A stretch of 38,959 bases of DNA, from NCBI GenBank assembly GCA_944326325.1, contig CALVDQ010000023.1, positions 1 through 38,959 of the forward strand, read 5' to 3'. Shown one piece after another: positions 32,652-38,959 of the stretch (positions are counted from its first letter, which is position 1; each line of letters opens with the position of its first letter). The notes beneath the pieces were generated by a model, which saw nothing but the letters and a program-made list of their open reading frames with translations, did not search any database and was not told the DNA's origin. The translations under genes were made by a program, and so were the position numbers. This DNA comes from an uncultured Bacteroidales bacterium (GTDB lineage Bacteria; Bacteroidota; Bacteroidia; Bacteroidales; UBA932).

Positions 32652-35444
32652 TTATTCCTCACCGTTCCAAAGGACCTTTTCCAAGGTTCCACGGCCGCCT
32701 GTCAGCGTAATTTTCAACTCGCTGGCCTTTATACCAGGCATGGCGCACCTTACGGCACCGTCCACTGCAGTGCCCTCATAGACCGGGATGAACTGGCCGC
32801 CTCCGTCCGTGGTCAGGATTTCAAATGTACAGTCCCTGCAGCCGCTCCAGGTCATATCGATACTATCGATCTCAATGCCTTCCGGCAACGGGAAAATGGC
32901 CTCACTCCCTCGCTCCATGGATACCGGGAACCGGTTCGCGGTCTTCCGCACCTCACACGCAGCCCCGTCCGGAGCAGTAACCGCAAGCACGTCCTGAAGC
33001 CTTATGTCAGTAGAGGAAGCCCCTATCACTATGTCGAATTCCCCTGGTTCCACCACCCTTTCCATATTCGCGTCAAGCAGGGACAGTGACTCCGGGGTAA
33101 GGAGCATCTTCACCCGTGCGGTCTCCCCGGCTTTCAGGTGTATCCTTTCAAAGCCGCGGAGCTGTCTTTCATAAACGGTTATAGAGCTGACCCTATCATG
33201 GATATAGAGCTGGACAACCTCATCGCCGTCCCGGTCTCCCGTGTTGGTAACATTGAACTCAACGGTTACCGAATCGTCCGGAGACACGGTCCTGTCCGAA
33301 AGCGTAAGACCGGAGTACTCGAATGTCGTATAGCTGAGTCCGTAGCCGAAATCATACAATGCCCCGTTGATGCGTGTCTGATCTCCGTCAGTGCCCGGCC
33401 TCGTATTGCCGTCCACCTGGGAATTCGGCTTGTAAGGGAAATTGAACGGTATCTGCCCCACGGTCTTCGGAAAAGTTACCGTAAGTTTTCCGCCTGGATT
33501 ATAGTCTCCGCAGATGACCTCAGCAACAGCCTGCCCTCCGTATGCCCCTGGATACCAGGCTTCGATGATGGCATCGGCGTATGCATCGGCATAGTTGACC
33601 GAAAGCGGCCTGCCGTTTATCAGGACCACGACCACCGGTTTTCCGGTAGCTATGACTGCTTCCAGCAGGTCATTCTGGAATCCCGGAAGTTCAAGGCTCG
33701 TCCGGCTCTTGTTCTCCCCGCAGGTTCTCTGCCCTCCGCCGAGCACCAGCACAGCCACGTCACTGCTTTCAGCCGCGGCCACGGCCTCTGAAATCATGGC
33801 CTTGTCCTCCGGACGCTGTTCCGCCGGCAGGATTTCGGACAAAGGCCAGGTATAGTCCACCAGGTCGCATCCCTTGGCATAGACGACGTCAGCCAGCCCG
33901 TCGAGCCGCGACTTCAGTCCGGACAGGACGGAAATGACATCGGTGGCAAGAGGGCCGTAGTGTGTAAGGGCGTATGATGTTTCGTCGGCGTTCGGGCCTA
34001 TTACGGCTACCCTTTCCAGTTTTTCAGGATCGAGAGGGAGGATATTGTCCTTGTTTTTCAGGAGTACAATGGATTCTCTGGAAGCCTGCAAGGCCACAAG
34101 GTTGTGTTCCGGGGAATTGACTTCCTCGTCGGCCGCCTTGTAGTCACGCTGGTACGGATCGTCGAAAAGCCCTACCAGGAACTTCACCCTGAGAATGTCC
34201 CGGACCCTGTCGTCAATCATGGACATCGGGACGGTACCTTCTTCCACAAGTTCCCTCAAGGGCAGCACATAGCTGTCCGGCGAACGGAAGGTGCACCTTA
34301 TGTTCAGTCCGGCCTCGACACTTTGCCGCACCGCCTCCTTCATGTCTTCCGCGACATGGTGCTTCATGTACAGGTACTCCACTGCATCACTGTCGGATAC
34401 CACATAGCCGCGGAAACCGAAATCTTCGCGCAGCCGTTCGGTAAGCCAGTAGCGGCTGCCCTGTACCGGTATTCCGTCGTAGTCATTGTAGGAACTCATC
34501 ACACCGAGCAGGCCTGCCCTTCCGATGACTTCCCGCCACGGATAAAGATGGATGTTCTCGATTTCATGAGGGGCTATCTGAGGGTCCGTGCGCGCCATCC
34601 CTTCCCGGGCACCCTTGTTGTTGGAATACACCGCGAAATGCTTGCATGTGGCTGCCACCTGATAATCTGTCTGCATTCCCTGCACCATGGCTACGCCGAG
34701 TTCGGCCACCAGGTAAGGATCTTCTCCGTAGACTTCCTCGTACCGGCCCCACCTCTGGTCCCTGCCGACATCGAGGATCGGTGCATATATGTTTGTATAG
34801 CCGAGCAGCCTTCCTTCCCGGCCCGTGATATTTCCCACCTCATGGACAAGCTTCCTGTTCCATGTATGTCCTATGCCGAGCTGTGTAGGAAAATTGGTAG
34901 CCTTGCAGGCTTCCACACCGCGTATCCCTTCATTGGTGAAATCCACCGGGATACCGAGCCTGGTCTCTTCGACGAAAAATCTCTGTACCTCGTTCAGCGC
35001 CCACGCATGGCGGGATGCGGGCCATACGTTAGGATTGTCAGAGACAGGCATTCCCCAGCCCCTGAATCCGTTAAGATGTTCGTCTATAGCCCCTACGCCG
35101 TCTTTCCAGAGCCTGTCTTTCCATTCAGGAGCAGGCAGGTCATCCTGCAGCACCCGCTGATATCCGTACAGAGTAACCATCTGGCAGGTCTTCTCTTCAA
35201 GGGTCATACGGGAGAGGAGATCCTCGATTCTCATATCGATATCGGCGGAAGGGTCTTCATAGACGTCCTTGCGTCCGTTCTTGTTGAAGTCTATCCAGCC
35301 GTTCCTGTATATCCGGCTGTCTCCAAGCCCGAATTCCTCCACCTTCTGTCCGGGAGGAGGCAATTCTCTGCCGGAATCCTGCGCCGCCACAGGAAAAATG
35401 GAAATTCCTGACATTATCGCTGCCGATAGAAAAAACAGTCTCAT
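32652..35444 (-). CDS. Secreted GH3 glycoside hydrolase with C-terminal extension
   Basis: About 930 residues from the ATG at 35444, which gives a signal peptide (MRLFFLSAAIMSGISIFPVA, ending AAQ); an upstream in-frame codon at 35522 lies in the promoter. The architecture mirrors the downstream paralogue: an EF-hand-like WIDFNKNGRKDVYEDPS, the GH3 catalytic domain with KHFAVYS and Asp in FRGYVVSDSDAVEY, the second sandwich domain, and a fibronectin-III-like domain. About 100 further residues follow (SIDMTWSGCRDCTFEILTTD, then GTLEKVLWNGEE), beta-rich and possibly carbohydrate-binding. It is the first gene of the GH3 operon, under a promoter with the LacI-type operator. The two GH3 genes are likely a duplication; their exact substrates are unknown. 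Confidence 0.92.
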   Translation of the reverse strand: MRLFFLSAAIMSGISIFPVAAQDSGRELPPPGQKVEEFGLGDSRIYRNGWIDFNKNGRKDVYEDPSADIDMRIEDLLSRMTLEEKTCQMVTLYGYQRVLQDDLPAPEWKDRLWKDGVGAIDEHLNGFRGWGMPVSDNPNVWPASRHAWALNEVQRFFVEETRLGIPVDFTNEGIRGVEACKATNFPTQLGIGHTWNRKLVHEVGNITGREGRLLGYTNIYAPILDVGRDQRWGRYEEVYGEDPYLVAELGVAMVQGMQTDYQVAATCKHFAVYSNNKGAREGMARTDPQIAPHEIENIHLYPWREVIGRAGLLGVMSSYNDYDGIPVQGSRYWLTERLREDFGFRGYVVSDSDAVEYLYMKHHVAEDMKEAVRQSVEAGLNIRCTFRSPDSYVLPLRELVEEGTVPMSMIDDRVRDILRVKFLVGLFDDPYQRDYKAADEEVNSPEHNLVALQASRESIVLLKNKDNILPLDPEKLERVAVIGPNADETSYALTHYGPLATDVISVLSGLKSRLDGLADVVYAKGCDLVDYTWPLSEILPAEQRPEDKAMISEAVAAAESSDVAVLVLGGGQRTCGENKSRTSLELPGFQNDLLEAVIATGKPVVVVLINGRPLSVNYADAYADAIIEAWYPGAYGGQAVAEVICGDYNPGGKLTVTFPKTVGQIPFNFPYKPNSQVDGNTRPGTDGDQTRINGALYDFGYGLSYTTFEYSGLTLSDRTVSPDDSVTVEFNVTNTGDRDGDEVVQLYIHDRVSSITVYERQLRGFERIHLKAGETARVKMLLTPESLSLLDANMERVVEPGEFDIVIGASSTDIRLQDVLAVTAPDGAACEVRKTANRFPVSMERGSEAIFPLPEGIEIDSIDMTWSGCRDCTFEILTTDGGGQFIPVYEGTAVDGAVRCAMPGIKASELKITLTGGRGTLEKVLWNGEE

Positions 35445-35479
35445 AAATGATTGGTATAAAATAAGGTTATCAGTCAAAA

Positions 35480-35522
35480 CGTGTACGTAAACAAATATAT
35501 GCCAAATTCCCGTTTTCTGCAA
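35480..35522 (-). promoter_or_regulatory. GH3 operon promoter with LacI-type operator
   Basis: On the minus strand, TTG (35522-35520) and TATATTTG (35499-35492) are 20 bases apart. The palindrome TGTTTACGTACACG (35493-35480) begins at the last two bases of the -7 box, the same offset as in the uxu promoter. Both share ACGTACAC. Leader to the start at 35444 is about 45 bases. Confidence 0.8.
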
Positions 35523-35573
35523 AAGAATCTTGAAGCCCGGGGTTTCAAAAGAAGATTCCCCGGAAAAGAATTC

Positions 35574-35604
35574 TTGAAAATTTTCAAAACAGTTCCTAAC
35601 TTCG
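35574..35604 (+). promoter_or_regulatory. Promoter of the HAD phosphatase gene
   Basis: TTG (35574-35576) and TAACTTCG (35597-35604) are 20 bases apart. The -7 box has one mismatch to TAnnTTTG. It lies 29 bases before the ATG at 35633 and is divergent from the GH3 promoter. Confidence 0.55.
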
Positions 35605-35632
35605 CCGCCGGACAGGATTTCAAGATCTGGAT

Positions 35633-36280
35633 ATGGAGAAAAAAACAGCGTTTCTTTTTGACCTGGACGGGGTTATTTTCGACACCGAAGGGCAGTACAC
35701 GATATTCTGGGACAAGATAGGAGCCGACTATCTTTCCGATCCCCACCTGGCTGCAAAGCTGAAAGGGGAAACGATAGTCTCGTCGCTCATGAGATGCTTT
35801 CCCGATGATCCCGCCGCAAGGGAAGAAGTGCGGAAGAAACTGTACGAGTTCGAGGCATCGATGCGGTATGACTACATCCCCGGAGCATGGGAATTCCTCG
35901 GGATGCTCAAAGACGCAGGCTATCCTACGGCTATCGTCACAAGTTCAAACAGGGATAAGATGGCTCAGGTATACAAGTCCCGACCGGAAATACGTACCAT
36001 TGTCGGCAGTGTGCTGACAGGAGAGCAGTTCGCACGCTCGAAACCGGCACCGGACTGCTATCTGCTCGGAATGGAGGTATGCGGATCCACCCCTGAAGAT
36101 ACCTGCATATTCGAGGATTCATTCAACGGTCTGAAATCCGGGCTGGATTCCGGTGGCAATGTCATAGCCCTTGCCACCACCAACAGCAGGGAATCCGTGG
36201 CCCCGTACGCAAAACTCGTGATAGATGATTTCGTGGGGATGACTCCTGAAAACATAATTGATGCGGTCAGACACAAGTAG
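35633..36280 (+). CDS. HAD-family hydrolase, beta-phosphoglucomutase-like
   Basis: 215 residues. Motif I FLFDLDGVIFDTEG carries the nucleophilic Asp pair, motif II is IVTSSN, motif III Lys is in ARSKPAPDCYLLG, and motif IV is CIFEDSFNGLKSG. A helical cap (about residues 15-85) follows motif I, as in subfamily I HADs such as beta-phosphoglucomutase or sugar-phosphate phosphatases. The second Asp of motif I (DLD) is present, consistent with phosphatase or mutase activity. It is divergent from the GH3 operon, so it may act on a sugar phosphate from the same pathway, but this is only by position. The following gene lies 52 bases downstream. Confidence 0.9.
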   Translation: MEKKTAFLFDLDGVIFDTEGQYTIFWDKIGADYLSDPHLAAKLKGETIVSSLMRCFPDDPAAREEVRKKLYEFEASMRYDYIPGAWEFLGMLKDAGYPTAIVTSSNRDKMAQVYKSRPEIRTIVGSVLTGEQFARSKPAPDCYLLGMEVCGSTPEDTCIFEDSFNGLKSGLDSGGNVIALATTNSRESVAPYAKLVIDDFVGMTPENIIDAVRHK

Positions 36281-36332
36281 GCGGCCTGCCATTTCCATTA
36301 CATTCAATTCAACGATATAGAAGGTTCTGCCA

Positions 36333-37358
36333 ATGATTTCAAATTCAAGGAAAAGTATGCTGCATGGCATTCTTCTCATCGTTCTTTTCTCCTGCGCGGC
36401 ATTCTACATAGCTGACATAGGTTTCATCAGGAGGCTTTCGCTCAGTCCTCTGATCATAGGAATAATCCTCGGAATGATTTACGCAAACTCCCTGAGGAAC
36501 AATCTTCCCGAGACATGGACGCCGGGGATTAAGTTCTGTACCAAGGAAATCCTGCGTCTCGGCATCATCCTGTACGGTTTCAGACTGACATTCCAGAGCG
36601 TGGCGGAAGTCGGGCTCGCCGCCATTGCGGTCGACCTCATTGTCGTGACATCCACCATCTTTCTCGGAGTATGGTTCGGGAAACTTCTGAAGATGGACAA
36701 GGAACTTTCCTTGCTCACGGCCACAGGCAGCGCGATATGCGGGGCTGCTGCCGTGTTGGGAGCCGAATCCGTAATCAAGCCGCAGCCTTACAAGACAGCA
36801 GTAGCCGTATCGACAGTAGTGATTTTCGGCACAATGGCAATGTTCCTCTATCCTGCCGTCTTCAGCACAGGAGTGCTTATGCTTGACACTAGACAGATGG
36901 GGGTCTACACCGGTTCTACACTGCATGAAGTGGCGCACGTGGTCGGGGCCGGCAATGCCATGGGTCCGGCAGTTTCCGATACAGCGATAATTGTCAAGAT
37001 GATAAGGGTAATACTGCTTGCCCCCGCACTTATAATAATGGCCCTGGTTTCAGAAAAGCGAAGCCGGATTTCCCGCTCCGGAGGAAAACGAAAGATCACA
37101 ATCCCGTGGTTCGCACTCGGTTTCATACTGGTGATATGCTTCAATTCACTGGACCTGCTCCCGGCAAAGGTAGTGGAAGGCATCAACGCATCAGACACCT
37201 TCCTCCTCACAATGGCCATGACAGCCCTCGGCGCAGAAACCAATTTCGCCAAATTCAGACAGGCAGGCGCAAAGCCGTTCCTTCTTGCTGCAATCCTCTT
37301 TGTCTGGCTAGCCGTCAGCGGCTGGCTTATGGCGGAATACCTGGTACCCTTGCTTTAG
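36333..37358 (+). CDS. YeiH-family (UPF0324) inner-membrane protein
   Basis: 341 residues with about 10 hydrophobic helices. Family phrases: LSPLIIGIILGMIYANSLRN, GIKFCTKEILRLGIILYGFR, LTATGSAICGAAAVLGAE, and STLHEVAHVVGAGNAMGPAV. YeiH/YadS proteins are named putative sulfate exporters, but the substrate is not firmly established and I would not rely on it. The start at 36333 (MISNSRKSMLHGILLIVLF) is plausible; an inner ATG exists at residue 9. It follows the HAD gene after 52 bases, perhaps in one transcript. No promoter box is evident between them. Confidence 0.9.
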   Translation: MISNSRKSMLHGILLIVLFSCAAFYIADIGFIRRLSLSPLIIGIILGMIYANSLRNNLPETWTPGIKFCTKEILRLGIILYGFRLTFQSVAEVGLAAIAVDLIVVTSTIFLGVWFGKLLKMDKELSLLTATGSAICGAAAVLGAESVIKPQPYKTAVAVSTVVIFGTMAMFLYPAVFSTGVLMLDTRQMGVYTGSTLHEVAHVVGAGNAMGPAVSDTAIIVKMIRVILLAPALIIMALVSEKRSRISRSGGKRKITIPWFALGFILVICFNSLDLLPAKVVEGINASDTFLLTMAMTALGAETNFAKFRQAGAKPFLLAAILFVWLAVSGWLMAEYLVPLL

Positions 37359-37474
37359 AGAAGACAGTCCGGGACAAGATACATTTTCAGTCCACGGGTG
37401 TAAGGACGGGTATCTGAGTCCCTCATTTCCATGTCATTAGACGAAAAACACCGTGTCATCCAGACCCAAATAGA

Positions 37475-37735
37475 CGACATCAACCTCAAAGGCCCCGGAT
37501 ACGGAATACCCGGCTCTCTCCGATGCAGAGACTCTCTGACCAATTCTCTGGAGCAGCCCCGACTGCGTATTCAGGCATATCAGATTACAGTTCACAGCTT
37601 CTCATATCCGCCCCTGAAAGGGCAATAATGGAATGCCTCAATATGACCCCAGTCGATTATTCACTAATGGTAAATACAACTATTTCCTGTGACAAAGTTC
37701 TGTCTTTGAAAAAATATCACAACATAATGTATTAA
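37475..37735 (+). pseudogene. Fragment resembling an AbiEi-type antitoxin C-terminal region
   Basis: In the frame of 37523, the translation contains YSGISDYSSQLLISAPERAI followed by MECLNMTPVDYSLM. This resembles the segment 'ispERaimEcl' of AbiEi-family type IV antitoxins, with an upstream helical approach. The frame has a stop near 37420 and the conserved downstream part is missing: after DYSLM it runs into VNTTISC and stops at 37735. It looks like a truncated relic; no AbiEii toxin gene is nearby. The match rests on memory of the family and is tentative. Confidence 0.4.
37713..37732 (+). repeat. Direct repeat, copy 1 (flanks the toxin-antitoxin pair)
   Basis: AATATCACAACATAATGTAT differs by one base from the copy at 38506-38525, in the same orientation. 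It sits at the end of the AbiEi-like fragment. Confidence 0.8.
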
Positions 37736-37773
37736 CAAGGTCAAACTGACTTTCTTGCTCAAATGTCATAATG

Positions 37774-38112
37774 TTATTCTTTCTCCAAAGTCTGTATCAG
37801 AGCCTTGATTTCATTGTCACTTATGCTTTCTCTTTCAGATTTGTCATATATGGTCAGCAACGTTATGTCCACACTCTCTTCAATTACAGACAGGAGATAA
37901 GTTATGACCCTTGCTCCGCCACTTTTGCCTTTTCCTTTGCTTCTGATGCTCATTCTTAATTTTCTTGCCCCACAGCCAAGGTCTGCACCTGCATAAGGAT
38001 TTCTTCTGAGTTCATCTCTCAGTATCTCCAAATCATCTGCAATGGACTTGTATTTCTTTGCCAGATGCTTCAACTGCTTCAAAAACTCAGAAGAATAGGA
38101 TATATGTACCAT
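37774..38112 (-). CDS. Type II toxin, RelE/ParE family
   Basis: 112 residues, cytoplasmic. The N-terminus MVHISYSSEFLKQLKHLAKK is typical of RelE/ParE toxins, and a basic core KLRMSIRSKGKGKSGGARVI with the GKSGGxRVI motif matches a known RelE-like subgroup. The C-terminal region includes ITLLTIYDKSERESISDNEI. RelE-type proteins usually cut mRNA at the ribosome, while ParE-type poison gyrase; which applies here is not clear. The gene starts 6 bases after its antitoxin in the usual antitoxin-first order. The AT-rich composition contrasts with the neighbouring housekeeping genes and suggests acquisition. Confidence 0.88.
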   Translation of the reverse strand: MVHISYSSEFLKQLKHLAKKYKSIADDLEILRDELRRNPYAGADLGCGARKLRMSIRSKGKGKSGGARVITYLLSVIEESVDITLLTIYDKSERESISDNEIKALIQTLEKE

Positions 38113-38118
38113 AAGGCT

Positions 38119-38361
38119 CTATTCTGCTGATTTGAGTTCATTAATAAGGTTGTCAAGGTCAGGAAGTTTTTCTCCTTTTTTCTGTGCTGCCCTTACCTCC
38201 CTGTATCCTTTTTCTATGCTTTTCAGTATAGCCTGTTTCTCATCTTCTTCAGATGGTTTCCTTCTGGACTTTTCTATTGTGACGCCCTTTATCTGTCCAA
38301 GCACCTTTCTCAGGCTTGGAATTATATCCGGATTATCTACATTTATAACCAACTGTGTCAT
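38119..38361 (-). CDS. Cognate antitoxin
   Basis: 80 residues from the ATG at 38361; the frame extends upstream, but the segment there is membrane-like and overlaps the promoter. A ribosome site AGGAAGAG precedes this ATG. The N-terminus MTQLVINVDNPDIIPSLRKV is a short beta-alpha unit as in small antitoxins of RelE/ParE-like pairs, and the rest is charged and helical (EEDEKQAILKSIEKGYREVR), suited to wrapping a toxin. I see no obvious DNA-binding domain, so autoregulation is uncertain. It neutralises the toxin encoded directly downstream. Confidence 0.82.
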   Translation of the reverse strand: MTQLVINVDNPDIIPSLRKVLGQIKGVTIEKSRRKPSEEDEKQAILKSIEKGYREVRAAQKKGEKLPDLDNLINELKSAE

Positions 38362-38379
38362 AACTCTTCCTCTTTTCAG

Positions 38380-38409
38380 CAAAGTTAAAGTTTTTATCCC
38401 AACCCACAA
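38380..38409 (-). promoter_or_regulatory. Promoter of the toxin-antitoxin operon
   Basis: On the minus strand, TTG (38409-38407) and TAACTTTG (38387-38380) are 19 bases apart, a full consensus match. It lies 18 bases before the antitoxin ATG at 38361, which also supports that start over the upstream one. Confidence 0.8.
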
Positions 38410-38505
38410 TACAAATACTGTACAATAGAGATGCATCCACTTCTCCTTGAATAAATTCAAAAGTGAATACATCTTCAATTTATTGACATATTACTGCAAA
38501 GTAAG

Positions 38506-38525
38506 AATATCCCAACATAATGTAT
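38506..38525 (+). repeat. Direct repeat, copy 2, next to the transposase remnant
   Basis: AATATCCCAACATAATGTAT, one mismatch to 37713-37732. It lies 8 bases beyond the 3' end of the transposase frame (stop at 38534), so it could belong to the insertion-sequence end or be target DNA. Confidence 0.8.
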
Positions 38526-38533
38526 ATAATAAA

Positions 38534-38959
38534 TTAATGTGAGTTCGATGAATTTATATTAAATTCAAGAACTCCGCTTTCCTGGAGAACATATCCGGCA
38601 AGCTCGTCGGGGAGAAGGGATACATAAGCAAAAGTAGGTTCGGTAGAACTATCCGGTTCATTGACAATATTACAGTTAGGTTTACAAAACAGGGCCTTGA
38701 GTTCGACAGTGTCTGTAAGTGAGATACTTACAAGCTGGAGCATCTCGTTGATTGACCGTTGGACATCCATCTTCTTCTGGACAATCGCCATCATACAGTA
38801 GGTGGTTACCGCAGTATAGATCTGGATTCTTACGGCATTCTCGGTCTGCCCCAGAATTTTTCAACCTTCAGATGCTGCTTCATCCATTTGAAGAACAGCT
38901 CTATCTGCCACCTGTTGTGGTATAGTTCGGCTACCTTCAACGGGCTTATGTCCAGGGCA
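38534..38959 (-). pseudogene. IS4-family-like transposase, C-terminal part, frameshifted
   Basis: Reading the minus strand from the edge gives LDISPLKVAELYHNRWQIEL, then FFKWMKQHLKVEKFWG, a classic end of IS4/DDE transposases (YxxRWxIExFFKWMKQ). Near 38843-38850 one base appears lost: the frame changes at FWG, and the expected continuation (TENAVRIQIYTAVTTYCMMA) is found in another frame that runs on to NSSNSH and the stop at 38534. The N-terminal part lies outside the window. The gene therefore seems broken, unless a programmed frameshift is used, which I consider unlikely. Confidence 0.82.

Larger units (their letters stand above)
37359..37770. other. Gene-poor stretch with decayed coding traces
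   Basis: No intact gene. Only the AbiEi-like fragment (37475-37735) and a 20-base repeat (37713-37732) stand out. Base composition becomes more AT-rich from about 37630, marking entry into an accessory patch. Confidence 0.6.

Noticed and set aside
35445..35522. Upstream start for the larger GH3 protein
   Set aside because: The added residues precede the signal peptide and lie on the promoter and operator.
38362..38478. Upstream extension of the antitoxin
   Set aside because: It overlaps the consensus promoter, and the shorter start has a good ribosome site.
1..38959. CRISPR arrays, prophage genes or SusC/SusD pairs
   Set aside because: I looked for regularly spaced repeats, phage structural genes and a SusD partner for the receptor and saw none.

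Overview
This window looks like chromosome from a member of the Bacteroidales, moderately GC-rich. Many genes are preceded by the Bacteroidetes promoter signature TTG-N19-21-TAnnTTTG and Shine-Dalgarno sequences are mostly weak. Several gene types also fit the phylum: a TonB-dependent receptor, a FeoA-FeoB fusion, LytTR/LytS-like and LuxR-type regulators, an Arg/Gly/Tyr-rich RluB, and GH3 enzymes next to uronate catabolism genes. I cannot name a species.

Layout. 1-73: edge-truncated tRNA-Leu(CAA). 247-999: unknown secreted/membrane protein. 1057-3870: promoter, FMN riboswitch and TonB-dependent receptor, pointing to flavin-regulated outer-membrane uptake. 4000-5492 (minus): hemerythrin-domain (ScdA/YtfE-like) protein and a LuxR-type regulator in one operon with a large palindrome in its leader. 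5546-8056 (minus): feoAB iron transporter. 8159-14004 (plus): RND efflux operon whose inner-membrane pump and outer-membrane factor form one uninterrupted reading frame. 13968-15778 (minus): LytTR response regulator and LytS-like kinase. 15984-16472: Spy/CpxP-like periplasmic protein with a strong terminator. 17165-20667: exbB-exbD-tonB and an RluB-type pseudouridine synthase. 20745-25023: era, topoisomerase IV subunit A and shikimate kinase. 25007-28879 (minus): a mannonate oxidoreductase-like SDR, uxuA and recJ. 29074-30141: LacI-family regulator. 30160-35444 (minus): two secreted GH3 glycosidases. 35633-37358: HAD phosphatase and YeiH-family membrane protein. 37400-38959: AT-richer accessory patch with a decayed AbiEi-like fragment, a RelE/ParE toxin-antitoxin pair between near-identical direct repeats, and a frameshifted IS4-type transposase running off the edge.

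How the parts work together. The exbB-exbD-tonB products are of the type that energise TonB-dependent receptors such as the FMN-riboswitch gene. FeoAB and the hemerythrin protein fit ferrous iron supply and iron-centre repair under low-oxygen or nitrosative conditions. The most coherent unit is a sugar-acid regulon. The LacI-type regulator lies between the uxu genes and the GH3 genes, and both target promoters carry a similar CpG-centred palindrome at exactly the same offset from the -7 box. This suggests coordinated release of glycosides outside the cytoplasm and mannonate breakdown inside it.

The most unusual items are the flavin-controlled TonB receptor, the RND-OMF fusion with a buried lipoprotein signal at the junction, the shared LacI-type operator, and the direct repeats around the toxin-antitoxin pair. 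All functions are inferred from sequence alone.
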